Shown: positions 38,274-48,689, counted from the stretch's first letter. The stretch is DNA of 64,000 bases from Flavobacterium arcticum (GCF_003344925.1 NZ_CP031188.1:366001-430000), one strand, 5' to 3'. Made by a program: numbers and translations. The notes: generated by a model not told the origin, from the sequence alone.

Positions 38274-39935
38274 TTAAGCAAGCATAGTAACAGGATTCTC
38301 AATATATTGTTTTAGTGTTTGTAAAAACTGCGCACCTGTAGCACCATCTACAGTACGGTGATCGCAAGTAAGTGTAACTGTCATAGTGTTACCTACTACA
38401 ATTTCTCCGTTTTTAACTACTGGTTTTTGTACAATAGCACCTACCGATAGTATAGCCGAGTTAGGCTGATTTATAATAGAAGTAAATTCTGTTATACCAA
38501 ACATACCAAGGTTAGATACTGTAAAGGTACTACCTTCCATTTCTTTAGGCTGTAGTTTCTTGTTTCTTGCTTTACCAGCAAGATCTTTAACGTTAGCTCC
38601 TATTTGAGACAGACTCATGTGGTCAGTAAATTTAAGCACTGGTACTACCAACCCTTCATCTACTGCTACCGCTACACCAATACTAATATGTTTATTATAT
38701 ACAGTAACATCTTCTTTCCATTGTGTATTTATCTGCGGATGTTTGCGCAATGCCATAGCACTTGCCTTGATAACCATATCGTTAAACGATACCTTAGTAT
38801 CTGGCAATGCATTTATAACACCTCGCGATGCGATAGCAGCATCCATATCTAGCTCTATAGTAAGGCTATATTCTGGTGCTGTAAACTTAGAATTACCCAA
38901 GCTACGCGCTATTGCTTTACGCATTTGTGAGTTTTTAACCTCTTCTGTACTTTCTTCTCCGGCAGGTACAAATGGTTTCACTCCCGATTCTGCTTGTTGT
39001 GAAGTAGCTTGCTGTTGTGCAGGCTGTGCAGCTTGTGGCGTATAATTTTCAATATCTTTCTTAACGATACGACCATTTTCGCCCGTACCTTTTACATTGC
39101 TAAGATTGATACCTTTTTCTTCTGCTATTTTACGCGCTAATGGCGAAGCAAAGATTCTACCTCCATCATTATCAGTAGTTACATTTTGTGTATCAGCTTC
39201 TTTAGGCTCTTCATTAGTACTTGTAGTGCTGTCTGATTTTTTTTTGCTTTCTTCAGAAGAAGAATCAGAAGCATCACCACCGTCTTTACTGTAGTTTTCA
39301 GCTACACCACTAACATCTGTTCCCTCTGGACCTATAATAGCTAAAATAGTATCTACAGGAGCACTTTCACCTTCTTGCACACCAATATATAAAAGTGTAC
39401 CTGCATTAAACGACTCAAACTCCATTGTAGCTTTATCAGTCTCTATCTCTGCAAGTATATCGCCTTCATCAACTTTATCTCCAACTTTTTTCAACCAAGT
39501 AGCAACTGTACCTTCTTCCATAGTATCACTAAGGCGGGGCATAGTAACTACTATTACACCTTCTGGTAATTTTGATGGTGCTTTTTTATCAGCAGTAGGC
39601 TTGTCTTCTTTTTTCTCTTCCTGAGCAGGTTTTTCTTCTTTTGATTCATCAGATGATGTATCGCCTTTCCCGTCAAGTAATGCTTGGTAATCTTCGCCTT
39701 CTTTACCTATAATAGCAAGAACAGAATCTACAGGAGCACTATCTCCTTCTTTAACCCCTATGTATAATAGAGTTCCCGCATCAAATGCTTCAAACTCCAT
39801 AGTAGCTTTATCTGTTTCTATCTCTGCAAGAATATCGCCTTCATTTACTGTATCACCCACACTTTTAAGCCACGTAGCTACAGTGCCTTCTTCCATAGTA
39901 TCGCTTAGGCGGGGCATGTTTATAATTTTTGCCAT
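38274..39935 (-). CDS. pdhC: Pyruvate dehydrogenase E2, dihydrolipoamide acetyltransferase
   Basis: A 553-residue E2 with two near-identical lipoyl domains: lipoyl lysine K43 (ETDKATM) and K168. A peripheral-subunit-binding domain (~263-300, ASPLARKIAEEKGINLSNVKGTG) follows, then the catalytic domain with the HxxxDG motif in CDHRTVDGATGAQF. It transfers acetyl groups from lipoamide to CoA. The Glu/Ser/Lys/Asp-rich linkers between domains are normal for E2. It is 5 nt downstream of pdhA. E1-beta and E3 are not in the window. Confidence 0.96.
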   Translation of the reverse strand: MAKIINMPRLSDTMEEGTVATWLKSVGDTVNEGDILAEIETDKATMEFEAFDAGTLLYIGVKEGDSAPVDSVLAIIGKEGEDYQALLDGKGDTSSDESKEEKPAQEEKKEDKPTADKKAPSKLPEGVIVVTMPRLSDTMEEGTVATWLKKVGDKVDEGDILAEIETDKATMEFESFNAGTLLYIGVQEGESAPVDTILAIIGPEGTDVSGVAENYSKDGGDASDSSSEESKKKSDSTTSTNEEPKEADTQNVTTDNDGGRIFASPLARKIAEEKGINLSNVKGTGENGRIVKKDIENYTPQAAQPAQQQATSQQAESGVKPFVPAGEESTEEVKNSQMRKAIARSLGNSKFTAPEYSLTIELDMDAAIASRGVINALPDTKVSFNDMVIKASAMALRKHPQINTQWKEDVTVYNKHISIGVAVAVDEGLVVPVLKFTDHMSLSQIGANVKDLAGKARNKKLQPKEMEGSTFTVSNLGMFGITEFTSIINQPNSAILSVGAIVQKPVVKNGEIVVGNTMTVTLTCDHRTVDGATGAQFLQTLKQYIENPVTMLA

Positions 39936-39940
39936 GATTA

Positions 39941-40939
39941 TTATAGTTTATGTGGTAAAAATGGATAATTTTCTTGAGAGTAAACAACGTCATACATTAC
40001 GCTAGGGTCTGGATATGGAGACTCTTCTGCAAACTGTTCGCACTCGCTTACTAAAGCTCTTACTCTGTCATCTATTGCCTGAATCTCTTCATCTGTAGCA
40101 TAGTTATTTTCTTTAATAACATCAAGCACCTGAGTGATAGGATCTATTTTCTTGTACTCTTCTACCTCATCTTTAGTACGGTAATGTTGCGCATCACTCA
40201 TAGAGTGACCTCTATAACGATATGTTTTCATTTCAAGAAAAGTAGGACCTTCTCCTTTTCTAGCTCTTTCAATAGCTTCGTGCATTGCCTCAGCTACTTT
40301 TATTGGGTTCATAGCATCAACAGGACCACATGGCATTTCATAACCAAGTCCTAGCTTCCATATATCTGTATGATTAGCCGTACGCTCTACAGATGTACCC
40401 ATTGCATAACCATTATTTTCTACTATAAACACCACAGGAAGTTTCCATAACATAGCCATATTAAAGGCTTCATGTAATGATCCCTGACGTGCTGCACCAT
40501 CACCAAAATAGGTTAAGGTAACACCACCTGTTTCAAAATACTTGTCGGCAAATGCTATACCTGCACCCACAGGAATTTGAGCACCCACGATACCGTGACC
40601 ACCATAAAAACCGTGTTCTTTAGAGAATATGTGCATAGAGCCACCAAGTCCTTGCGATGTTCCTGTTGCTTTACCTAAAAGCTCTGCCATAACCCTACGT
40701 GGGTCTACACCCATACCTATAGGTTGTACATGGTTACGGTAAGCTGTTATTATTTTATCTTTAGAAAGGTCCATGGCATGTAATGCACCTGCAAGTACAG
40801 CTTCCTGACCATTATATAAGTGAAGGAAACCTCTAACTTTCTGCTGAATGTACAAAGCTGCAAGTTTGTCTTCAAACTTTCTCCAAAACTGCATATCCTC
40901 GTACCACTTCAGATAAACTTCTTTTGTAATTTCTTTCAT
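39941..40939 (-). CDS. pdhA: Pyruvate dehydrogenase E1 component, alpha subunit
   Basis: A 332-residue E1-alpha with the thiamine-diphosphate motif GDGAARQGSLHEAFNMA and the VENNGYAMGTS continuation, the phosphorylation-loop-like region YRYRGHSMSDAQHYR, and MHIFSKEHGFYGGHGIVGAQ (shown in part). It is co-transcribed with the E2 gene downstream. A promoter-like element lies at 41020-41027. The beta subunit gene is not adjacent, which I recall as usual in Flavobacteriia. Confidence 0.96.
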   Translation of the reverse strand: MKEITKEVYLKWYEDMQFWRKFEDKLAALYIQQKVRGFLHLYNGQEAVLAGALHAMDLSKDKIITAYRNHVQPIGMGVDPRRVMAELLGKATGTSQGLGGSMHIFSKEHGFYGGHGIVGAQIPVGAGIAFADKYFETGGVTLTYFGDGAARQGSLHEAFNMAMLWKLPVVFIVENNGYAMGTSVERTANHTDIWKLGLGYEMPCGPVDAMNPIKVAEAMHEAIERARKGEGPTFLEMKTYRYRGHSMSDAQHYRTKDEVEEYKKIDPITQVLDVIKENNYATDEEIQAIDDRVRALVSECEQFAEESPYPDPSVMYDVVYSQENYPFLPHKL

Positions 40940-41019
40940 TTCTGAATAATTGTTACTAATGTGATTTTAAAAAATTTACTTACGCCGCAAAAAGTTTCCT
41001 CACACAAATTTGCGAAACG

Positions 41020-41027
41020 CAAAAATA
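41020..41027 (-). promoter_or_regulatory. Putative pdhA promoter -7 element (TATTTTTG)
   Basis: On the minus strand TATTTTTG fits TAnnTTTG, with TTA 18 nt upstream, about 80 nt before the pdhA ATG. Confidence 0.5.
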
Positions 41028-41102
41028 ACACTTACGTTTTATAACTAAAAAAATAAAATGAAGTATTTTCTATTTTTATAGCACTTTAGATGAAAGAAAA
41101 AC

Positions 41103-41136
41103 AAAAAAAAGGATTTCGTTGAAATCCTTTTTTTTT
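41103..41136. terminator. Terminator after cdd (bidirectional)
   Basis: A8-GGATTTC (41103-41117), loop GTT, GAAATCC-T-run (41121-41136). It ends 5 nt below the cdd stop codon (41141) and is flanked by A and T runs on either side. Confidence 0.9.
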
Positions 41137-41140
41137 GTTT

Positions 41141-41623
41141 TTACAAATATTTACTTTCAAAAACCATTGGAAGTAGATTTTTGAGCGAATCTGACTTATA
41201 GACTTTCCCTACTTCTCCCATAAAATAAATCTCAATAGGAGTATCTTGTTTCATTTCATATTCTGCTATAGACTGCCTGCACGCACCACAAGGTGGTATA
41301 GGGTCTTCAACTTTTTTTTCTTCTGAAGCTGCCGAGATTGCAATTTTTAAAATCTTAGCATCAGGATACATGGCTCCTGCATAAAAAACAGCTACACGCT
41401 CGGCACAAAGCCCTGATGGGTAGGCTGCATTTTCCTGATTAGAACCTAATACAATTTCTCCGTTATCTAACAACAATGCGGCACCTACATGAAACTTAGA
41501 GTATGGTGCGTATGATTTTTGCCGTATTGCAACTGCTTGTTGCATTAACATCTTTACATCTTCAGGAAGCTCATTAATTGAGTTGAATGCTGTAAAGGTT
41601 GAAATTATACTAATATTTTCCAT
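41141..41623 (-). CDS. cdd: Cytidine deaminase
   Basis: A 160-residue enzyme that converts cytidine or deoxycytidine to uridine. The zinc-binding CAERVA and PPCGACRQ motifs are intact, with SKFHVGAALLLDNGEIV preceding them. Length fits the homotetrameric class. It is the last gene of the porU-porV-cdd group, 4 nt after porV. The proximity may only reflect co-transcription. Confidence 0.96.
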   Translation of the reverse strand: MENISIISTFTAFNSINELPEDVKMLMQQAVAIRQKSYAPYSKFHVGAALLLDNGEIVLGSNQENAAYPSGLCAERVAVFYAGAMYPDAKILKIAISAASEEKKVEDPIPPCGACRQSIAEYEMKQDTPIEIYFMGEVGKVYKSDSLKNLLPMVFESKYL

Positions 41624-41626
41624 TTA

Positions 41627-42868
41627 TTAATATTCGTCGTATGTGTTATCACCAAAGTTAAACGTTAGCGAAAAACGCAATGTGTTTTCTAGCGGGTTTC
41701 TTACTTTTGACGCTGAGAAAAGGTATGATAAATCTACTTTTATTACTGTATATTTAAAACCTGCTCCCAGTGAAAAGAATTTACGCGCTCCTTTTGCATC
41801 ATCTTCATTAAAATAACCTAAACGAAATGCAAAAGAGTCTTGATATGTATATTCAGCACCTAACGAATAAGTAATCTCTTTAAGCTCTTCTCTAAAACCA
41901 TCGGGTGCATCACCAAATGATTCAAAAATACCCGATACCCAGCTTGTTTTATTATAATCTAATAAATCATCACTATATTGTTGATCAGCTATGTCTTCTG
42001 CTGTATCAATCTCATTATTGTCAATTTCACCATTCCCATCTAAATCTACATATACAGGCGCTACTGTTGCAGGTGGTGTTGGCACTAATAGTTTTGTTAG
42101 CTCTAAATTAACAGCTACTTTATTATATTCATCAAATATAAAATCGAAACCAGCACCAAGCCTCATATTAGCAGGCAAGTAATTTGAATTACTACTGTTA
42201 GTATCTTCATCGTTATTATAGTTGATTTTTGGTCCCATATTCTGGAAGTTAAAACCTGCTCTCCAACGACCGTTAAAATCAGTATATGCTATCTCTTCAG
42301 ACTGGTAGAAACCTGCTACATCAAAAGCAAATGTATTTGCCGCACTAGCATCACCACCACCAGAAGCCTCAGGTATTCTTAAGTTTGAACTTATAAAACG
42401 ACCTGCTACAGCCATAGAGAAACGCTCACTCAGTTTAAGTGAATAAGACAAATCGACCGCTAACTCATTTGGAGTTCTTATTACCCCAGGATCATCTGGA
42501 GATTGTCTAAGCTCTATATCCCCTAGCCCAAAATAACGAAAGCTACCTGCAAATGCACTTCTTTCGCTATATCTATTATAATAATTAACCTGCGCTAACG
42601 ATATATCGCCTGCTATCTCTGTAAGGTATGGTGTATAACTCACACCTACACCTTGACCATCGAGAGCAAAAGCATATTTCGCAGGATTCCATTGCTGAGA
42701 ATAAGTATCCGTAGATGTTGCCACCCCTTGGTCTGCCATACCAGCAGCTCTTGCATCGGCAGCTATTAATAAAAATGGCACTCCTGTAGTAATGGCTCTG
42801 TTATTGTTTTGGGCTTTTGCAAGCTGAACTCCTAACAGGCACAAAGCAAATAAAATAATCTTTTTCAT
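41627..42868 (-). CDS. porV: Type IX secretion outer-membrane protein PorV (LptO)
   Basis: PorV is the outer-membrane shuttle that carries T9SS cargo from the translocon to the sortase PorU. The 413-residue protein has a signal peptide (IILFALCLLGVQLAKAQ), then the characteristic RAITTGVPFLLIAADARAAGM segment (in part), and a FadL-like barrel with C-terminal NTLRFSLTFNFGDNTYDEY. It lies next to porU, its functional partner, in the same orientation 42 bp away. Confidence 0.96.
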   Translation of the reverse strand: MKKIILFALCLLGVQLAKAQNNNRAITTGVPFLLIAADARAAGMADQGVATSTDTYSQQWNPAKYAFALDGQGVGVSYTPYLTEIAGDISLAQVNYYNRYSERSAFAGSFRYFGLGDIELRQSPDDPGVIRTPNELAVDLSYSLKLSERFSMAVAGRFISSNLRIPEASGGGDASAANTFAFDVAGFYQSEEIAYTDFNGRWRAGFNFQNMGPKINYNNDEDTNSSNSNYLPANMRLGAGFDFIFDEYNKVAVNLELTKLLVPTPPATVAPVYVDLDGNGEIDNNEIDTAEDIADQQYSDDLLDYNKTSWVSGIFESFGDAPDGFREELKEITYSLGAEYTYQDSFAFRLGYFNEDDAKGARKFFSLGAGFKYTVIKVDLSYLFSASKVRNPLENTLRFSLTFNFGDNTYDEY

Positions 42869-42909
42869 TTCTATTTTTAAAAATTTAAAGGTAACAAATA
42901 TAGTGTTTT

Positions 42910-45900
42910 TTATAGCAATACAATCTTTTCATATTTATGAGCTGTTTTGTTTGTTGTTGTCGACTTAACAGTGAGTTTATATATATAAACTCCCTTACCT
43001 ATTTTATCGCCAAAATCGTCGCGTCCGTCCCATGTTATTTCTCTACACAAAAAACCATCCGTAATTACAGTTCTGTTTATTGTTCTTACCACTTTACCTG
43101 TAACCGTAAACACTTGTACTTGTACATCGAGCGGTTCAAAAGGTCTATTATGATTAAACCAAAACTCGGTATAACTCACAAACGGATTAGGGTAATTAAG
43201 CACATGTTCTAACTCTAACGCATCATCTCCTGCTACTACAAATTGTATATCGGCAGTAACAAGGTTATTATACACATCCCATGCTTTAAAGGTTAAAGTA
43301 TGTAAACCTTTTTCGAGATCAGAAAAAGGAAAACGAACTTCTCCTTTAGTATAATCGTCTAAATTAGCTTCATAATAGTCATTCATCAAAAACGGATTGG
43401 TCTCATCACCATCGAGCACCCCTATAATATCATGACCAATACCACTCGCCGTGTTAATTCCGTGTTCGTCTTGAAGATATGCAAGTAATATTGGCGAATC
43501 ATTAGTTATACCTCCCGACACAAATGATTCATCATTCATATAAAGCCTTACAGTAGGCGCTGTTCTATCTTCGGCTGCATCAGTGTTAATACCTCCAATT
43601 TGTATATCATTATCGTATCCTGTTTGATCTTGAAATAAATTATTGCGTTTTGCATAAAAACTAACACGCCCACTACCTATAGGTATACGAATATCTCTTG
43701 GCACTACAAAACCAACTTCAAACTGTCCGTTTGTAACGGTTGCACTACCGCGAAAAACTGTTTCACCAAGTGTATTAAATTCTGTTATAACATCAAGCAG
43801 CCCATCGTTATTTAAGGTCTCTCTCTTAATATCTTTATCAAAAACAGTCACTTCAATCTCGCCATTATAATTGGCTATAACACTACCTCCTTCGGTAGTA
43901 ACATTACCTGTAAGCTTTACATATTCTAACGACTTTATAGGCTCAGTAACATCTGCAACAGGTATATCGTTTATTTTAGTAAGTACAATTTCTGGCTCTG
44001 CCACAGCAAGTTTTAATGCGGGGTCTCCTACAAATGCTATTAACCTATAGGTTTCCTGATTTGACTTTGCTTGTCGCAACGCCTCTGCCATAGAAGGATA
44101 TTCACCATCCTCAAAAGCATAGAGCTTAGAAGCAAGCGTAGTATTAAAACTAATAGCCGCCGATATAAAAATAGCACGTGTTGTAGTCATCATTGCAATA
44201 GCGCCACCCGCAGGATTCCAAAATATTTCCTCTCCTGCTGTAGGGCGATAAGGATTATCGAACCTAGTAAGATCGCAAGTAGCTGTTATAAATAAAGGGT
44301 ATTTAAACCTATTAGTAAACGCTTTTGCATCATCTGCCTCTAAAAGTCGCTCACTCGCCATACCGTTCTCACTACCATGTCCTAGATAATTAACTACTAG
44401 TGTACCATAGTTTATAGAGCGTATTATTTGCTCCTTAGCATCAGGATAACGCTCACCTCCAGATGATGCTTGCTGAACATACGAATCTATGTATACCTTT
44501 CGCATATTAATAAAAGGTCTATTAGCCACAATAGTCGCCACTAGATCTTCTTGATCTGGCACAAAATCAACATCGCTTGTTGCATCGGCATCATCAGCAA
44601 TCATAAGATACTCATTTCGCCATCTACCATAGGCTTCCTCGCTTAGATATTCGGTGATTTTATTTACCATTTCTTCTGCTTGGCTTGTTGTGCTCACCAC
44701 CATACGCCCTGCAGCAATATCAGCAGCCCCATCTCCTGCTCCCTCTCCTGCATCCATCATCACAAAAAAATCATCAGACACATAGGTTGTCACTATACTA
44801 TAGTTACCCCTCCCAGTATCTGTAGGAGAAAAATCATGATAAATAGGAACTATATTAGTATTGTTTGGTATTCTATCTTTAAAATCGAATGAGGCATCTC
44901 CGAAAAGATTAACATACTTTATCTTATTTTCGCTAGACGACGCATTGTTATATATATACTTTACAAAATTTCTAATTGCGCCAATATCTTGCTTACCAGA
45001 AGAAAACTCTTCATAAATTTTATCGAGTGTTATAACTTTTACATTTAAGCCTGATTGCGTTCTATGTATATTAGCTAAAGATTCTGCCTGCGAAAGCAAA
45101 AACTCTGGCGCTACAATAAGATAATCAACATCCTGAAACTGTCCTTGTGAATTATTGAATATTGTTCCTTTTAAATTTTGATTAGCAACACGGGCATTTG
45201 AATCTCTTGATGGTGTATAATAATCTGAAGATACTACTGTAATATATTTTCGAGCCTCCCCCATAGTTGCTTTAAACGAAAACTGCGAAGCATCGTTATC
45301 TGCTACTTTAGCAACATTATATATATCGGTAATATCCCATACAGCATCAATACTAGATGCACTAGAAAATTGATATTCTATAACCCCTATATTACTAGCA
45401 GCATCATTATATGTAAACCTAAACTGGTCGTTAGTACCTTTTAGGTTTCTTTTGGCTTTTATTATAATATAATCAAGCCATGCATTAGAGGTTGGCACAC
45501 CTCCATTATTGTAATTTAATGAAACCGTCATACTGCTAGAAGGCGTAAATGTAGTACTAAGGTAACCGTCATAACCAGAGTCATACTGACCTTGCGACTG
45601 AAAAGTTAAACTACCTACATCTTGCCCGTTTACTTTAACCCCCATACTAGTAGGGTTTATAGAAGCAGCTGCAGCACTCACTATTATTGTAGCATCGGTA
45701 GTAGCAACCACATCGGGTATTTGAAACTCAAAATCCTGTACGTTTTCAATATTAAATTGCTCACCATGCCATTTTCTGCCCAGCCTAGCAATACTAACCA
45801 AGTCTTCCTCATGATATACATAATCATCAAAACTAACAGTGGTAATATCGGGCGCCCCCACAGGCTCAGGCATTGCAGCAATTCTTTTACCTACACCTCC

Positions 45901-46743
45901 GTATGATGTAACATAGTAATATGATTTATCTGCAAACATATTATTATGTGTACGACTATCTGTATTCCAGTTATCTACACCCTCGGCATAAAATAATATA
46001 TAGTCGCTATTATCAAAACTCCCGTCTTCTTCTCCTACAAATCGTATCGCATTTTCGGCAAGATCAGCAGGGTACTCTACTTCGTTAAGCAATGGCAACA
46101 TTCGTCCACCATTACCATAAATTTTTATATTTCGAGGATCGGTATTTGTATCAAAACCCAATTGCTTTAAAAAACCTTTAGTAATTTTATAAACTCCTGA
46201 TTTTTTTACATAAAAACGATACCATGCACCTGAAGCAAGTACCGAGTTAGATATTGAAGTAAAATCGTTAGTGCTTTTTATTATTCGTTGTTGCGCATCT
46301 AATCTAAAAGAGTATGAAAAAGACTTAATACGTTTATAACCTGAACCTTCCTTAATAATAGGTGATAATTTAAGGTGAGCATACCAGTCATCACGAGATT
46401 TTATGGGTGCGATTTTAGCATTAGGAGCATTACTTTGTTTTCCCGAAGAAAGATCTCCCAACTGAGCTGACGTAATACTTTCGTAAACAATATTGGTAAT
46501 TCGTAGTGAATTTGGATCTACCGCTGCAGTAACAGGTATATTAGTTGAAAAATAAAGCTGTCTATTATCTGCATCATAATACATATATTCCGATTGGAAT
46601 TCTGGTAATACTACAGGCACATCCCCCACAAATGATGGTACATTATCTTTCCACTCCAAAGTAAAAACACCACTTTGCTGTCCGAAAGAAGGGATAGAAA
46701 ATAAACTATATAATAATATGTATAAAAATAATCGGTATTTCAT
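42910..46743 (-). CDS. porU: Type IX secretion sortase PorU
   Basis: PorU is the C25-type sortase that removes the C-terminal signal of T9SS substrates and attaches them at the surface. The ATG at 46743 is chosen because MKYRLFLYILLYSLFSIPSFG is a normal signal peptide; a further 25 codons upstream are open but look noncoding. The catalytic His lies in NYLGHGSENGMASE and Cys in FITATCDLTRFDNP, with DYLIVAPEFLLSQAESLA before them. The C-terminal GKVVRTINR, YIYKLTVKSTTTNK fits a T9SS-type CTD-like end. Length about 1277 residues. Confidence 0.95.
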   Translation of the reverse strand: MKYRLFLYILLYSLFSIPSFGQQSGVFTLEWKDNVPSFVGDVPVVLPEFQSEYMYYDADNRQLYFSTNIPVTAAVDPNSLRITNIVYESITSAQLGDLSSGKQSNAPNAKIAPIKSRDDWYAHLKLSPIIKEGSGYKRIKSFSYSFRLDAQQRIIKSTNDFTSISNSVLASGAWYRFYVKKSGVYKITKGFLKQLGFDTNTDPRNIKIYGNGGRMLPLLNEVEYPADLAENAIRFVGEEDGSFDNSDYILFYAEGVDNWNTDSRTHNNMFADKSYYYVTSYGGVGKRIAAMPEPVGAPDITTVSFDDYVYHEEDLVSIARLGRKWHGEQFNIENVQDFEFQIPDVVATTDATIIVSAAAASINPTSMGVKVNGQDVGSLTFQSQGQYDSGYDGYLSTTFTPSSSMTVSLNYNNGGVPTSNAWLDYIIIKAKRNLKGTNDQFRFTYNDAASNIGVIEYQFSSASSIDAVWDITDIYNVAKVADNDASQFSFKATMGEARKYITVVSSDYYTPSRDSNARVANQNLKGTIFNNSQGQFQDVDYLIVAPEFLLSQAESLANIHRTQSGLNVKVITLDKIYEEFSSGKQDIGAIRNFVKYIYNNASSSENKIKYVNLFGDASFDFKDRIPNNTNIVPIYHDFSPTDTGRGNYSIVTTYVSDDFFVMMDAGEGAGDGAADIAAGRMVVSTTSQAEEMVNKITEYLSEEAYGRWRNEYLMIADDADATSDVDFVPDQEDLVATIVANRPFINMRKVYIDSYVQQASSGGERYPDAKEQIIRSINYGTLVVNYLGHGSENGMASERLLEADDAKAFTNRFKYPLFITATCDLTRFDNPYRPTAGEEIFWNPAGGAIAMMTTTRAIFISAAISFNTTLASKLYAFEDGEYPSMAEALRQAKSNQETYRLIAFVGDPALKLAVAEPEIVLTKINDIPVADVTEPIKSLEYVKLTGNVTTEGGSVIANYNGEIEVTVFDKDIKRETLNNDGLLDVITEFNTLGETVFRGSATVTNGQFEVGFVVPRDIRIPIGSGRVSFYAKRNNLFQDQTGYDNDIQIGGINTDAAEDRTAPTVRLYMNDESFVSGGITNDSPILLAYLQDEHGINTASGIGHDIIGVLDGDETNPFLMNDYYEANLDDYTKGEVRFPFSDLEKGLHTLTFKAWDVYNNLVTADIQFVVAGDDALELEHVLNYPNPFVSYTEFWFNHNRPFEPLDVQVQVFTVTGKVVRTINRTVITDGFLCREITWDGRDDFGDKIGKGVYIYKLTVKSTTTNKTAHKYEKIVLL

Positions 46744-46952
46744 CACTTTGAGAGAACGCGAATAGAAAAAATATATTACAAAAAAAGCTAAATTTATTTT
46801 TAGCGTAGTAGAATGCAATATTACTTTAAAAAGCCCGTTTTAGAAAGACAGATATAACATAAATTTGGAATTTTATTAAAAATATTAAAATCGTGTTGCG
46901 GTTTAATGGTTAATTATTATATTGCGCCACGAAATTTATTACCTACACAAAG

Positions 46953-48626
46953 ATGAGAATTAACAAGAACACTGCTTTAAAATTGTTTATGGCTGTAGCC
47001 GTAACAGTTGGTTTTACTGGTTGTAGTAAAAAAGGATCTGGCGGTAGCGGGAACACTTCTTCTGCTACAGGTTGGAAAATCAATGATAAGAAAGGTGGAT
47101 TCCAGCACAACTCTAATTACAAGCAGCAGGAAACTGCCCCAGGATTGGTCGAAGTTGAAGGAGGAACATTTACGATGGGTAGGGTATCTGATGATGTTAT
47201 GCACGATTGGAACAACACCCCAACCCAACAACACGTACAATCTTTCTACATGGATGAAACTGAGGTAACCAATGTAATGTACATGGAATACCTTGACTGG
47301 TTAAAAAGAGTATACCCTCCGAGTGAAGAAAACTATAAAAACATTTATGTTGGAGCTTTGCCTGATACATTAGTATGGAGAAGTGCACTTGGCTACAACG
47401 AAACAATGACTAACAACTACCTAAGACACCCTGCTTATGGTGATTATCCTGTAGTAGGTGTTAACTGGATACAGGCTGTAGAGTTTAGTAAATGGAGAAC
47501 AGACCGTGTAAACGAATCGGTACTTGAAAGAGAAGGATATCTTAAAAGAGATGCCAAAGTACTTGATGTTACTGCTGAAAGTACATTTAGCACAGAAGCT
47601 TACCTTGAAAGTCCAAGTAAAAGTTATGGCGGTAATGAAGAAATCGTTTACAAAGGTCAAAGAAATAGACTAGCAGGAAACGAAGAAGCTAAAAACGTTT
47701 ATGCACAAAGAACTTCTGGTTTAATTTTACCAGAATACAGACTTCCTACTGAGGCAGAATGGGAGTATGCAGCGATTGCCCTTGTAGGTAACCGTGAGTA
47801 TAACTTATACAGAGGTAATAAAAAATACCCTTGGAGAGGTCAGTATACCCGTAATGGTAAAAGACAAACCAAAGGTGACCAACTTGCCAACTTTAAACAA
47901 GGTAAAGGTGATTACGGTGGAATTGCTGGATGGAGTGATGACAATGCAGATATTACTGCACCTGTTAAAAGTTACCCACCAAACGACTTTGGTCTTTATG
48001 ACATGGCTGGTAACGTAGCAGAATGGGTTGCCGATGTATATCGCCCAATAGTAGATGATGAAGGTAACGACTTCAACTACTACAGAGGTAACGTATACAT
48101 GAAAAACAAAATTGGCGACGACGGAAGAGCCGAAATTGTAACTGCCGAAACTATAGAATATGACACGCTAAGTAACGGACGTATACAATACAGAAACCTA
48201 CCAGGTCAAATTGCTCAAGAGAAAATCACAGCTGATGATGTTTTCTTAAGACAAAACTATACTAGAAGTGATAACAGAAACTATAGAGATGGTGATGTAC
48301 AATCATCTAGATACTTTAGTTATGATGCAAATGAGGAAGACGGACTTGATGATAACAAAAAAATGTATGACTCTCCTAAGCATTATGTAGGCGCTGATAG
48401 TATTGGCAACATGGAGCGTGAATGGGACGATTCATCTACTAGAACTACACTTGTAAATGATAATGTAAGAGTATTTAAAGGTGGTTCATGGAGAGATAGA
48501 GCTTACTGGTTAGATCCTTCACAAAGAAGATATTTCCCACAAGATATGGCTACAGATTACATTGGATTTAGATGTGCAATGTCTAAAGTAGGACCAAAAT
48601 CTAGCAGAAAAACAGCTAGAAATTAA
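46953..48626 (+). CDS. gldJ: Gliding motility lipoprotein GldJ
   Basis: GldJ is an FGE-sulfatase-domain lipoprotein needed for gliding and T9SS function in Flavobacterium. The 557-residue protein has a lipobox at VGFTGC (Cys ~24), then VEGGTFTMGRVSDD, YRLPTEAEWEYAA, PPNDFGLYDMAGNVAEWVADV and VFKGGSWRDRAYWLDPSQRR, matching the sulfatase-modifying-factor fold. Divergent from porU with a 209-bp gap. A terminator follows directly. Confidence 0.96.
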   Translation: MRINKNTALKLFMAVAVTVGFTGCSKKGSGGSGNTSSATGWKINDKKGGFQHNSNYKQQETAPGLVEVEGGTFTMGRVSDDVMHDWNNTPTQQHVQSFYMDETEVTNVMYMEYLDWLKRVYPPSEENYKNIYVGALPDTLVWRSALGYNETMTNNYLRHPAYGDYPVVGVNWIQAVEFSKWRTDRVNESVLEREGYLKRDAKVLDVTAESTFSTEAYLESPSKSYGGNEEIVYKGQRNRLAGNEEAKNVYAQRTSGLILPEYRLPTEAEWEYAAIALVGNREYNLYRGNKKYPWRGQYTRNGKRQTKGDQLANFKQGKGDYGGIAGWSDDNADITAPVKSYPPNDFGLYDMAGNVAEWVADVYRPIVDDEGNDFNYYRGNVYMKNKIGDDGRAEIVTAETIEYDTLSNGRIQYRNLPGQIAQEKITADDVFLRQNYTRSDNRNYRDGDVQSSRYFSYDANEEDGLDDNKKMYDSPKHYVGADSIGNMEREWDDSSTRTTLVNDNVRVFKGGSWRDRAYWLDPSQRRYFPQDMATDYIGFRCAMSKVGPKSSRKTARN

Positions 48627-48652
48627 ACATAATTTCAGCATAACAAATATTT

Positions 48653-48684
48653 AATAAAGCCCTATCTTAGGGCTTTATTTTTTT
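48653..48684 (+). terminator. Terminator after gldJ, just before murF
   Basis: AATAAAGCCCTA (48653-48664), loop TCT, TAGGGCTTTATT (48668-48679), then a T-run. Only ~10 nt separate the stem from the murF ATG at 48690, so murF has almost no room for a promoter between them. Confidence 0.92.
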
Positions 48685-48689
48685 TATAT

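Noticed and set aside
46744-46818. Upstream extension of the porU frame
   Set aside because: The ATG at 46743 gives a clean signal peptide; the 25 extra residues before it do not look like a targeting sequence.
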